A DNA stretch of 64,000 bases from Promethearchaeota archaeon. GTDB taxonomy: Archaea > Asgardarchaeota > Lokiarchaeia > Helarchaeales > RDOG01. The notes below the pieces were generated by a model, which had not been told where the DNA came from, ran no database searches, and worked only from the letters and a program-made list of their open reading frames with translations. Position numbers and translations under genes: made by a program. The DNA lies in contig RDOG01000007.1 in NCBI GenBank assembly GCA_011365055.1, positions 1-64,000 of the forward strand. Reading direction: 5' to 3'. Below, one piece after another: positions 20,001 through 29,090 of this stretch (its first letter is position 1; the number at the start of each line of letters is the position of its first letter).

Positions 20001-23000
20001 CTTCTATATATTGCACCTAATAAGGAAAAGTTATATGATGAATCTATAGCTAATTTTTCAAAAGGATTAGAACCTTGGGATCCAGTTGATTATAATGCCG
20101 CGGAATCTTTCTCATCCTATAATGAAGGTGATTTTGCCTCAGAATATCCTTGGTCGATTACATCTAGTCCTAATGCACCTGTAAATATTTTAAATTCTCT
20201 ACATGGACATAAAAAAGTTCTACATTTAAAAGATGAATCAGTATCTAATGAAGCTACTGCATCTTATTATTTAGAAGAAGGTGCATCTAAAGGTAGCATT
20301 GAATTTTGGATACGTACAATAAATAATTCTGCTGAAAATACAATAAAATTTATTTCAGAATCTTCAGAAATAGCGAAATTTTCTATCAAAGACAAAAAAT
20401 TTAAAATTTGGAATAATAATTTACTAGATTGGCAAGATCTTCAATCAGCAATTAATAATAAATGGTATCATATAAAGATCGAATTTGATTGCTCAAAAGG
20501 ATATATCTCTTATTATATCGATAATGAACTAAGCATCTCATCTATTCCATTATATGGAATCTACTCAAAAATTGATGTCATTAAGTTTGTTACGGGATTA
20601 TTAGATATAAATGCAGAATTTTCCATTGACGCTATTGATTATTCATGGAGTTTTGGTTATTTTGATGGAAGAAATTACATACGAAACTCAACTAATTACA
20701 ATGGAGAAGAATCATTTGATAATTATTTCTTGGGAGAATTTAAAAGTAAGGGAAATTGGATTATTTTACCTGAAAAATCTGAACAATTATCTGTTAAAAT
20801 CATTCCGACGTTTGATGGACATAAAAAAGTTTTATCAATCTTGGATGAATCAAAAATGAATTCTGCAAAAGCGATATATAATCTTTCCAATTCACCATAT
20901 GAAGGTATTATTGAATTTTGGATCAGATCTTCTGATTGTTATAAAAACCACAGCATAGAGTTATCGGAAAGCTACAAAAGCTTCTCAAAAATCTCAATCT
21001 TCAATGGATCGCTCTATTTCTGGAATATTACAGGCCAATCCTCCGGACAATGGACGGAGATAATGGATATTGAATCAAATAAATGGATTCATATAAGAAT
21101 TGAATTTAATTTGTATCTTTCAAAAATAAATATTAGTGTTAATGGATTAAAAGTCTTGAATAATAAAAATGCTTATAGTGGAATTAATTATATAAATCAA
21201 TTACATTTTTATAGCTCAGAAGAAGAAACTCAATTTAATTACGAATTTTTTATTGATGCTATTGATTTTTCCTGGTCGACAGGTTATTTTAAAGGTCGAA
21301 ATAAACTTTTAGAGCAAAATCTTCAAATAGAAACCTCTTCATTTGATCCCACTCCTCATTTTTCATTCGACCAATATGATGCAGGTGCCATCCCTTCAAG
21401 TTGGAGCATTACGTCGACTTCTGGCTCAACTTGGTCAATAAAGGATCAATGGCAAGGGAGAAATAAAGTATATATGTGTGAACATCTTCAAAATCCAGAT
21501 CAATCTAGTCCAGTTACTTCAACAACATTTTCTAGCCCTCAAATTTCTGGGACTATTGAATGGTGGTGGTACTTCCAAAATTCAAGCAATTTTAGTCCTT
21601 ATTTCTATATTCGTGATGGAGCAGATCGAACTTATATCCAAATTTGTGGTTCTTATTTAACAGGTAGATTTGAATCCCTTCTTTATGATAATGTCTATCA
21701 AGAGATTGATGAAACTTTGTTAAGTATTGTTCCTTATCAATGGTATCACCTTAAAATAGATTTTGAATGCTCTAATGGTGGATATAAAGGATTAAGCCAG
21801 GATACATACTATTTTTATATTAATGGAATTCGTTATGGTCCTTTATATTTTACGGATACTGGAGAAAATGTTGATAGTTTAACCACATTATATTTTTGTG
21901 GAACTGGTGGTCCATATTTTAATAATTGGATTCAAGTATACGATGATATTGACTTTTCATGGGCTCCTGGTTATTTTGAAGGCAGGAATATAGTTGATGG
22001 AAATACAAGTACTCTGTCAAAATATACTTTCAATAATGATAAAATTGGAAAAAATCCATCAGGTTGGATATCGACTACATCTGGAGATTGTCAAATACAG
22101 GTAATTCAATATAAATCGGAACGAATAAAATTGGTTGAGTTGGAAAATATTGATAATTTTCATAGTAGCATCTCAACAACATTTTCTTCTCAAAATATGA
22201 AGACGATAGAATTTTATTATCTAACTTCAGATTCAAATGAACCGACATACATGAGTATTTTATATAATGATCAAGAAAAAATTCAATTTTATCAAGATGG
22301 GAGTTATTTTAAATATAATTATCAAGGATCTCACAATATAACAAAATGTTTTTCAAATAGATGGTATCATATAAGAATAAATTATGACATTACTAATAAA
22401 AAATGGAATATAATAATTAATGATAATCTTTATGGTCCATTTAACTTTACTTGGGACTCTTCTTATCTTAATTGTTTAAAAATTCGTACTTCTGGTGATT
22501 CATCATATAAAATATATATTGATGAGGTTGATTTCTCATGTGCAAGTGGCTATTTTTTTGGAAGAAATAAGTTATCTTCATTTAATTCTTATGAACATTT
22601 TTCAAATTATTCATTTACATGTGATTCTAATGGGGAAATACCAGATGGTTGGTCTATAGTAAAACCCTCTGGTAGCGATTTTAGAATTATTGAAGAAAAA
22701 AAAGGCCATTTAAAAGTATTCGAATTTTATCATGGATATTCCAATGATGAAATTTTTACTCAAACTGTTTTTACTGAAAAATATTATGGAACTATTGAAT
22801 GGTGGTGGAGTACTAGCTCAATTAATTCCATACATACAACATCACTTTTAAATTCTGATAGTGATGAAGTCATTCAGGTTCGACAAAACGATTTGGGTAA
22901 ATTACAATTTTGTAATTATGATTTTAATCAGTCAGCTTGGATTTGGTATGATATTGAAACCGATGAGATTGTCGAAAATGAGTGGTATCAATTTAAATTA

Positions 23001-26000
23001 GACTTTGATTGTTCAGATGCGGGAGGCTATAAAGATCTTAAATCTAATCAATTTTATTTTACAGTTAATAACTTTCAATATGGTCCATTTAATTTTACAC
23101 GTGAATCTGCAGATTTAACTACTTTAAAATTTTCTGGAGACTCAAGTTCTCATGACTGGTATCAATGGTTTGACGCAATTGATTTTTCTTGGGCAGATAA
23201 TTATTATGAAGGTCGCAATCAAAGAATGCAATATCATCATATTCAAGCTGCTGAAGATTTTGATAAATATATGGAAGGATTATTCGGATCTAATGAAAAC
23301 TGGGATATCATCCCAGATATGAGTGTAAATGCATATATCATTAGTGAAATTGATGGACATAAAGATATTCTTGCCTTGGAAGACGAATCAACTATTAATT
23401 CTCCCAGTGCATTGTTAAATTTAGGAGATGGTTCCAGATATGGGAATATAGAATTTTGGATTCGTACAACTAATGCAACTAAAGATAATAAAATCACATT
23501 TTTAAATAAAAGTTCGGAAATAGCAGCTCTTGCCATTCGAATTAATGAATTTCAATTCTGGAATATAGATACACAGACCTGGGAAATACTCCAATCCGCA
23601 ACTAAAAATCAATGGTATCATGTTAAAATTCAATTTGATTGCGCATTAGGAATTATATCATATTATATTGATCAAAAATTACGCGCAACATCTAAGATTT
23701 ACGGATCTGATGCAATAATTGATTGTATTGAATTTAGGCCAGAATTTTATGAATCGAATTTAATCATGTACATTGATGCAATAGATTATTCCTGGGCACC
23801 GTATTATGAAGATGGAAGAAATTTAGAACAAAAATCAATAAATTTTGATGGTGCAGAATCATTTGATGATTACGAACCAGGGATACCAATTTCTAATAGT
23901 GGGGAAAATGGAAAGATCTTGGATGATATTTTATTCGTAGGAAGCACTAATAGTTATGGTTGTGGCGATGAAGATGGACTTATTGTTTCTTATGAATTTG
24001 ATCGAACTGATCATGAAAATTGGCAACAATTAATAGGTAATGTTAATCAAGACACGGTTGAAGATGTGGTTTTGGATAGCGAAGGAAATATTTGTGTTAC
24101 AGGTAGAACGTATGATTTAATATCAGAAGGATATGATGGTTATGTCGCAAAATATTCTTCAGAAGGGACCTTAATCTGGTTTGAGACTTGGGGAAGTGCC
24201 GCATCAAATGAGTATTATTCAGATTGGGGACACGGCATTGCAATTGATGCTGCTAATAACATTTACGTGACCGGATCTTATTGTAGACTTAGCATACCAT
24301 GGGATGATATTTGGGTTGGTAAGTATCATTCAAACGGTACGTTATTATGGTCTCACACCTGGAATGGTTATAAAAATCAAGGGGATATAGGTTATGGTAT
24401 TGCAGTCAGCAGTTCTGGCAATGTATACGTCACGGGAAGCACTTGGACGGATTCTGGACTATATAGAAATGAATTAGTCTTGTTAAAATATGATACATCA
24501 GGAAATCTTATATGGGCTAAAACTTGGGGAGGAACTCAAGATGAATGTGGTCTCGATATTGTAGTTGACATAAACGAAAAAATTTATATTTCAGGATTTA
24601 CTGCGAATTATGGAGCAGGTTTATATGATGCCTGTGCTTGGATCTTCGATTCTTCAGGAACTCTCGAGTGGTTTGATTATTGGGGGACACCAAATTATGA
24701 CCAAGGATGGGGAATTTGTCTAGATGCATCAAATAATTTTTATATTACTGGAAATGTATATAATGAAACGCATTATGATGCCTTCATTAGAAAATATAAT
24801 GAAAGCAGGAGCATGATCTGGTACAAGACATTTGGAGGGGATTCTGATGACGCTGCACAAGCTATTTGTCTGGTAAATTCATCTTATGTTTTAATCACAG
24901 GTCATACAAAAAGTTATGGAAATGGGGGTTCAGATGTTTATTTAGCATGTTTTGATACTTATAACGGATCAATGCTTTTAAATCAAACTTGGGGTGGTAT
25001 ATCAGATGATTTTGGTAAATCTCTTGTCATAAAACAATACTCATATGTACAAGGGGAAAACTTAAATCCATATGCCTATATTTCAGAAAATATATATGAA
25101 CATAAGGATGTTCTTTGTTTAAATCATCCAGAAGGGAATGGAGATGGTCGTTGGAATTATGAAATTCCGACATCTGATGAAACTGGAATCATAGAATTTT
25201 GGATTAACACAAATGATGCATCTCAATCTTCTATTGTCGAAGTATTAAACAATTCACAAAAAGCCTGGGTATTTTCTATTCAAGCTAATGAATTTCAATA
25301 TTGGAATCCAAGAATAAATGATTGGTCAACAATTAAAAGCTCTCAATCTAATGAATGGTATCATGTTAGAATAGATTTCAATTTTTCTATTAGTAAATAT
25401 AATGTAACAATTAATGGTGATACGGTTCTAGAGGGTGCACCAACTTTAGGTGCTGATAGAATTAATAAAATAAATTTCATTTTAGCTGGCTATTCTTTAA
25501 ATGCTTCATTCGAATCTTATATAGACGCAATTGACTATTCCTGGGCAAATGGATATTATCAAGGCAGAAATTTCCTTCCAATTGAAGCTGATTACTTTGG
25601 AAACGAAACTTTTACTTCTTATCAAGTAGGTCCATTTATTTCATCTGGACAGTGGGTAATTACAGGAAATAATCCTCAGCTTGAAATTCTCGACGAAGTA
25701 AACGCGCATAGAACGTGTTTAAAACTGCAAGATGCGAATGTAGCTGAATATTCGATAGCATACATGGATCTCTATGAAAAAAGAAACAATGGTTCTTTAG
25801 AATTCTGGTATTTAACTGAAGATCCTACAAAAATAACATGGTTTGGTCTAAAAGATGATTCCTTACAAGTAAGTATAGCGCTCTCAACGTTTTCAAATAA
25901 TTTTAATTTCTGGAATCTCACTTTAAATAATTGGCAGAATGCAAAAAATTGTATTGCAAATATATGGTATCATCATAAGATTGTTTTCAATCATACAAGT

Positions 26001-28958
26001 GATAAATTTGACTGGTATATCAATGATGAACTAATTCTTTTTCAAGCTGATTCGTTTTCAAGAGATTCAATTTTATATTTCGAAATTCATACTTCAGATC
26101 TTGATTCAGGAGTTTGTTCCTATTTAGATGCCTTGGACTTCTCTTGGGCTAATGATTATGATAATGAAAGGAATCTCATACCTAGATTGGCTGAATATGA
26201 TGGAATTGAATCATTTAAATATCCCGAAGGAAATTTTCTCCCTGTTGTTAATTGGTCTTTAGATATTGACCAAAAAATAAATAGTAGTATATCAAAAAAT
26301 GTTTTAGGTCATAATGAAATTTTATGTTTAGATGATACATCAGAACTTGAGTATGCTTCTTTCACTTATTTAATGTCTGATTTAGATATTATTGGAAGTA
26401 TTGAATTTTGGATTTGTTCCACCAATCCTTCAAAAATGACAGTCATAAGTTTAAACGAAGAGAATTTACCAGTCTTAGCGATAGCTATTAATCGGAAAAA
26501 ATTCCAATATTGGGATTTAGAACTTTCCCGTTGGATAGATTTTTCTGATTGTCTTAAGAATAAATGGTACCATCTTCGAATAAATATTAATCTAAATATC
26601 AACGAATTTTCTGTATACTTAAATGATGTACGCTTTTTAAATTCTATTCAAACCTATTCTCGTAATTATATAAACGTGATAAATTTTTTAACAACAGGAT
26701 ATAATTTTCAAGACAGTTATGAGTCCTATATCGATTCAATTGACTATTCTTGGGCTGAAGGATATTATTATGGAAGAAATAAACAAATTGAGCCGTCTTC
26801 AAACAATTTTAGAGGAAAATTTTCTTTTAATAATGACAAAATCGGAACAAATCCAAATGAGTGGAATACTTACGAAAATTATGAATCTAGTATTAGTATT
26901 ACTGAAAGTTTATTAGATCATAACAAAATCGTAAAGATTGTAAGCGAAAATGACAGCGCAATAAATTTTAATGAATGGAAGATTGGTGGAGACGGAGAAT
27001 CTTGGAATACTTGTACTGATGAATTGAATCGATCTATTGTAGAATCGCCCTTATTATCAAGTAATGGAGGAATATTATCCTTACAACTTAATTCACATAT
27101 AGAAAGTACAACCTGTAGTTCTGGTGATTTTTATGTTATTTACTATTATACGACAGGATCTTATCCTAATACCAGATATAATGACGGACTATATTGGGAA
27201 ATAGCTCATGCATATAATTTATATCAACCATCAGCAATGCAAATGAGATTATATTTCAATCCTGCAGGACCTGGTGTGGGATATACTTATGATAGAATTT
27301 ATATGAGTGCGAATGCACGAGGTTGGGATGGAATCCCCTATTATTATTGCTATCATATCTTTACTTGGGCTGGAACATCATCAGGAAATTTTTATGAAGT
27401 ATTTGATGCGACTAGTGCCTTTAAAAATTATAATGCTGAAAAAACGAATTATGAATTAACAGATAGTCAAATTTATTTCAGAATATACAGAGGTCTTCAC
27501 GTTGATGCTGGAATTGAGTCCATCCAATATGCTTATATTGATTGGGAATGGAAACAATATGAAACGGATGTTCTATTGAATTCCCCAATAAAAAATTTTG
27601 AGGATCCAGTGGAAATTGAAAAAATTACAATTAATGCAACTGCATCCCATTTAGCAAAATTGCATGATTGGGAATATCAAATAAAAAATGCTTCTACTTC
27701 ATTATGGGGTGATTGGAACTCTTTTACACCTGATGAAAATGGGGAATATGAACTTTCTGAAATTTTATGGGCAAAAGGAATTCGTTGGAGAGTTCGAATA
27801 GATCGATTTGAGTTAGCAAGCAATCCCACGACTTTAAATTCAGTTTCAGTATCATATCGATCTTGGGATCTTGATGAATTAGAAACCGAAACTCCAAAAT
27901 TAGCTTATCAAGGACCAAATTATTTAAATGGAATTTATGAATTTTGGGTTAATTTAGCTCAAACTGATTCTCATATGAATATTTTAGCAAGCTCAAATGT
28001 AAATTTAATTGATGGGTTTATATTATTTGATATTAGACCAGATGGACTTTGGGACATTCGTTATAAGAATCAACTCCAAAATGATAGCTGGCTTCATGAA
28101 AAGATTAATTTAGGAACGTATCAAGCAAATCAATGGTATCATATGAAAGTAGCATGGAATTTAAGTAGTGGTAATACAGATTCTGGTCATTTAGAAATGT
28201 GGCTTGATGGTGAAAAGAAAGTTGATGTTAATAATATGGCATTTGTAGGTTTTGGTGGAATTAATTACTTTTCGTTTGAAGCTCATGGTCCAAAAACTGG
28301 AGCAATGTTTATTGATGCAATAGATTTCAGTTGGGAAACAGACTATTTCGATGGCAGGAATAAAGAATTAAATATAGGCGATTATATTGCCACAGAATCT
28401 TTCACGAATTATACAGCTGGACCGTTTATATCACAAGGACAATGGACTATATCATCTTATATTAACACGAGAGCAAGTATTTCTAGTATTATAGATGAAC
28501 ATCATCAAGTAATGTGCTTAAATGATGAAAATGAAAGTGAACACGTGTCATGCATATATGATTTTTTGAATCCTACTTCAAATGGAAATCTAGAATTTTG
28601 GATACGTTCAACGGATACAACAAAAATTACGATGTTTGAGATATTAGAAAATAATCTGCAATCTATATCTCTTTGCATAAAAGATTCTAAATTTAAATAT
28701 TGGAATTTCAATGATGAGAAATGGATTGAATTCGCAGAAGCAGATTCAAATGAATGGTATAAAATTAGAATAGAATTTAATATTAATTCAAATCAATTGA
28801 CATTTAATGCATCAATAAACGATGATTTGGTATTGCAAGACATTGAAACATCTAGCTCAATAATACAAGTGGATGCTTTACGTTTTTCCACGACAGGTTT
28901 CCCAAATCAAGCTGGATTTGAAACTCATATTGATGGAATTAATTGTTCATGGGTATAA
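14004..28958 (+). CDS. Giant surface protein (~4,980 aa) with 14 LamG-like repeats
   Basis: The start is TTG 14004 or GTG 14010; a signal anchor follows (GLAILFLIIGSTLISLFYLF). The protein is built from concanavalin A/LamG-like modules, each with a G-x-IEFWIR strand, a WYHIKIEFD strand and an end motif like IDAIDYSWAxGYYxGRN. I count 14 end motifs, at residues ~254, 472, 818, 2208, 2417, 2646, 2839, 3056, 3257, 3840, 4041, 4244, 4770 and 4976. Other modules: Asp-rich calcium loops (~886-900, 1029-1068), a charged helical region (~1386-1632), hydrophobic helices (~1649-1836), an SBBP-type beta-propeller (~3303-3679) and a beta insert (~4260-4560). There is no C-terminal anchor and the last repeat stops at INCSWV, just before its GRN linker. 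Likely a glycan-binding cell-surface or cell-cell adhesion protein held by its N-terminal helix. Confidence 0.8.
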   Translation: MRVNLLTFKKKLKGLAILFLIIGSTLISLFYLFPSNLFLINKMNNQTDLNNPNESIQLSSQDYGEFLDPWLQLMIAGNYIANQSFDNLENGNLPNNWLVNERPGTSVQVISSYDNHNEVLEISDSNNSDHVNIIYEFTPQLYGYIEFWIQSNNSDNYFEIILKSNQGEEGVYIGINESQFFYNHPINGYTTLTLAESNVWYHFKIKFNNSAGLYDLAINNALFSNIGYYTSVDNITKLEFSTQISQLGNYAIYLDAIDFSFDPEWYEGRSMGVFDEYTGAYTFSGDILDNSPSDWNDASSGITSAKIQGGLDGHASVLKIQDSDNTSQAKIIRDGLNISTDGSLEFYIHSDNNQNAPTFLELKDSINNKIAISLASYLDGYFKVKHSGSWSQLYHNESLIPLLLDSNIWYHIYVFMNMASQTFQIKINDVQYYWNDGGTPSTDIPFYDSVSIADTISIFSDIETQISYSHYYDAIDWSWNDSDYFIGRNTYGIFAFSHEESKGEVILGCESIGPENEIIIDSSQKFDANFGFNQYFLDFGENASNHKLIVSNPESINELYVQPVILFDNDSILLDNINSQEFSFYGGGPINILAKPDNSFWDLSILLDDITIKNPYNFSIPYSFENDIIGENPSSWLSNIIEDVMNDQTIRVVDQIDGHNNIVKYQIRTGGTNHNPSANANMDYGQMQSSVEFWYKTNSTDSGKFSFCFSDVTTTSAFINISWNYDGHLWLFYKNTSVPNSLDGNLIDLGVRDTEWHHMKIWWSYENAGNDNDNKIMIWIDNNLKAYVSDWWVCDYDGLDIWEQYVDGSAFKSGDLYIDAVDCSWIDGYFDGRSLSYYNYDNNVFPLIEDLSLNDEYFDFPIKIEPSNNHKLKIIGNGSIDLKIVCDCDYDEDMINTKEEIKENLDPFNPDFWCWYGSGAHEGWNYKKTLCSLYVFLPTISNLYITLESGIISDLLIDSIEYEEYISPYETIDLGELSKGLHSLIFKATGDQIENYFSMNLSRMSSFQISLNPLEKEIVKIRSFDEQLDYDGDGLKNFYESEVGLNYFNPDYDDDGLLDGYDTSPFNKIEFSPNEFIQVVFPVEKEKTTLITILVKSPEIDYSSPYMNWRDEKNVTIIPGMRIFGNPDTNISSLSKMINKNVKSYSLLNDNYNYNPTEPGCPGDYIPTYDPSESNMIEPFAVTENSWAVNLIYEPNHPAKMDKIIDFRFDLVWMVLESIPNSPEPRLLALFDMEEKMIIQSFQKQEVSDIEYQIINTDSIVEIKLLESLFINPSLISTLNGSVDLNEKIVLNGTSDLPSFFIKISSEAQEKSILLSEFNLKSNLLLKGESRTDDILLQGIEHIDPSTEFIGTTIKRWYLTSGAEINDIKFIINNLQPYYTETCISSKAQHKIFEETIINLNFNEIDSNDVCYKILEVFKSQIIKNLEDFKSEINPIILNNPNEIFQETFKIIKKGTKFVKSVIKAVTKAYEFINNQKYLSQLKEMDDAFLCNLVTKKQLNDNIDEMANIYDFLLNGAGDDNLKGNTGIRNIVKKFKHFKNLDPKDVPDVIRNFKNNNEGKEEFLKMNEEISETLMGSNKKKDMAYKYDAGDLGEISKEYKENDITYNEARELRDYSSSHQHGSGDLPILEGEINQEAKPKSTLSGIKASFKKNCLSIFMNGLDLINSFISLGMAINKIQIYSISIIEYIEENNEFELEFLIDISIKITIEILGIIKACFDITTTVILILKDLGIITISTFTQKAIGVISALVTGIISQIIVILNLINDINADPHFRNVFTESNKAIAQTVWIGLSVTASILSVCCPIVGLPMLVMVTAINLIITLFNGFIVFGEKFSIVNIDLEIPDNVKNGEPYKNGDRIRLNIEFQNKIQPLVWIHLFGTFLNIFLTIPGLAVYITESIRATSICEVPFSGTVILGGQIKVGPRGEYGDDNPLTYNISTSYLQTKTLVLEDTIENYDPNNQNLYLKLNLYIRAEWWEWYGVPVYSGNVDYEPFEDEYLLYIAPNKEKLYDESIANFSKGLEPWDPVDYNAAESFSSYNEGDFASEYPWSITSSPNAPVNILNSLHGHKKVLHLKDESVSNEATASYYLEEGASKGSIEFWIRTINNSAENTIKFISESSEIAKFSIKDKKFKIWNNNLLDWQDLQSAINNKWYHIKIEFDCSKGYISYYIDNELSISSIPLYGIYSKIDVIKFVTGLLDINAEFSIDAIDYSWSFGYFDGRNYIRNSTNYNGEESFDNYFLGEFKSKGNWIILPEKSEQLSVKIIPTFDGHKKVLSILDESKMNSAKAIYNLSNSPYEGIIEFWIRSSDCYKNHSIELSESYKSFSKISIFNGSLYFWNITGQSSGQWTEIMDIESNKWIHIRIEFNLYLSKINISVNGLKVLNNKNAYSGINYINQLHFYSSEEETQFNYEFFIDAIDFSWSTGYFKGRNKLLEQNLQIETSSFDPTPHFSFDQYDAGAIPSSWSITSTSGSTWSIKDQWQGRNKVYMCEHLQNPDQSSPVTSTTFSSPQISGTIEWWWYFQNSSNFSPYFYIRDGADRTYIQICGSYLTGRFESLLYDNVYQEIDETLLSIVPYQWYHLKIDFECSNGGYKGLSQDTYYFYINGIRYGPLYFTDTGENVDSLTTLYFCGTGGPYFNNWIQVYDDIDFSWAPGYFEGRNIVDGNTSTLSKYTFNNDKIGKNPSGWISTTSGDCQIQVIQYKSERIKLVELENIDNFHSSISTTFSSQNMKTIEFYYLTSDSNEPTYMSILYNDQEKIQFYQDGSYFKYNYQGSHNITKCFSNRWYHIRINYDITNKKWNIIINDNLYGPFNFTWDSSYLNCLKIRTSGDSSYKIYIDEVDFSCASGYFFGRNKLSSFNSYEHFSNYSFTCDSNGEIPDGWSIVKPSGSDFRIIEEKKGHLKVFEFYHGYSNDEIFTQTVFTEKYYGTIEWWWSTSSINSIHTTSLLNSDSDEVIQVRQNDLGKLQFCNYDFNQSAWIWYDIETDEIVENEWYQFKLDFDCSDAGGYKDLKSNQFYFTVNNFQYGPFNFTRESADLTTLKFSGDSSSHDWYQWFDAIDFSWADNYYEGRNQRMQYHHIQAAEDFDKYMEGLFGSNENWDIIPDMSVNAYIISEIDGHKDILALEDESTINSPSALLNLGDGSRYGNIEFWIRTTNATKDNKITFLNKSSEIAALAIRINEFQFWNIDTQTWEILQSATKNQWYHVKIQFDCALGIISYYIDQKLRATSKIYGSDAIIDCIEFRPEFYESNLIMYIDAIDYSWAPYYEDGRNLEQKSINFDGAESFDDYEPGIPISNSGENGKILDDILFVGSTNSYGCGDEDGLIVSYEFDRTDHENWQQLIGNVNQDTVEDVVLDSEGNICVTGRTYDLISEGYDGYVAKYSSEGTLIWFETWGSAASNEYYSDWGHGIAIDAANNIYVTGSYCRLSIPWDDIWVGKYHSNGTLLWSHTWNGYKNQGDIGYGIAVSSSGNVYVTGSTWTDSGLYRNELVLLKYDTSGNLIWAKTWGGTQDECGLDIVVDINEKIYISGFTANYGAGLYDACAWIFDSSGTLEWFDYWGTPNYDQGWGICLDASNNFYITGNVYNETHYDAFIRKYNESRSMIWYKTFGGDSDDAAQAICLVNSSYVLITGHTKSYGNGGSDVYLACFDTYNGSMLLNQTWGGISDDFGKSLVIKQYSYVQGENLNPYAYISENIYEHKDVLCLNHPEGNGDGRWNYEIPTSDETGIIEFWINTNDASQSSIVEVLNNSQKAWVFSIQANEFQYWNPRINDWSTIKSSQSNEWYHVRIDFNFSISKYNVTINGDTVLEGAPTLGADRINKINFILAGYSLNASFESYIDAIDYSWANGYYQGRNFLPIEADYFGNETFTSYQVGPFISSGQWVITGNNPQLEILDEVNAHRTCLKLQDANVAEYSIAYMDLYEKRNNGSLEFWYLTEDPTKITWFGLKDDSLQVSIALSTFSNNFNFWNLTLNNWQNAKNCIANIWYHHKIVFNHTSDKFDWYINDELILFQADSFSRDSILYFEIHTSDLDSGVCSYLDALDFSWANDYDNERNLIPRLAEYDGIESFKYPEGNFLPVVNWSLDIDQKINSSISKNVLGHNEILCLDDTSELEYASFTYLMSDLDIIGSIEFWICSTNPSKMTVISLNEENLPVLAIAINRKKFQYWDLELSRWIDFSDCLKNKWYHLRININLNINEFSVYLNDVRFLNSIQTYSRNYINVINFLTTGYNFQDSYESYIDSIDYSWAEGYYYGRNKQIEPSSNNFRGKFSFNNDKIGTNPNEWNTYENYESSISITESLLDHNKIVKIVSENDSAINFNEWKIGGDGESWNTCTDELNRSIVESPLLSSNGGILSLQLNSHIESTTCSSGDFYVIYYYTTGSYPNTRYNDGLYWEIAHAYNLYQPSAMQMRLYFNPAGPGVGYTYDRIYMSANARGWDGIPYYYCYHIFTWAGTSSGNFYEVFDATSAFKNYNAEKTNYELTDSQIYFRIYRGLHVDAGIESIQYAYIDWEWKQYETDVLLNSPIKNFEDPVEIEKITINATASHLAKLHDWEYQIKNASTSLWGDWNSFTPDENGEYELSEILWAKGIRWRVRIDRFELASNPTTLNSVSVSYRSWDLDELETETPKLAYQGPNYLNGIYEFWVNLAQTDSHMNILASSNVNLIDGFILFDIRPDGLWDIRYKNQLQNDSWLHEKINLGTYQANQWYHMKVAWNLSSGNTDSGHLEMWLDGEKKVDVNNMAFVGFGGINYFSFEAHGPKTGAMFIDAIDFSWETDYFDGRNKELNIGDYIATESFTNYTAGPFISQGQWTISSYINTRASISSIIDEHHQVMCLNDENESEHVSCIYDFLNPTSNGNLEFWIRSTDTTKITMFEILENNLQSISLCIKDSKFKYWNFNDEKWIEFAEADSNEWYKIRIEFNINSNQLTFNASINDDLVLQDIETSSSIIQVDALRFSTTGFPNQAGFETHIDGINCSWV

Positions 28959-28988
28959 AGATGTTAAATAAATTGTCAATTTCTATTC

Positions 28989-29017
28989 TCCAAATTTATA
29001 CCAAGTACCTTTATAAT
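28989..29017 (+). promoter_or_regulatory. Single ATACCAA element plus TATA box (copy C)
   Basis: CTCCAAATTTATACCAA is followed after five bases by the TATA box TTTATAAT (29010-29017). This matches the upstream half of copies A and B; the downstream half is missing. Transcription should begin near 29040, leaving a leader of about 50 bases that includes a strong Shine-Dalgarno site before TTG 29091. Confidence 0.55.
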
Positions 29018-29090
29018 CATTTTTTAATAAAATTAAGAATAATTTTCAGAACACTTCCTTGAAATTGATATGATTTTAGGAGGAATTTAT

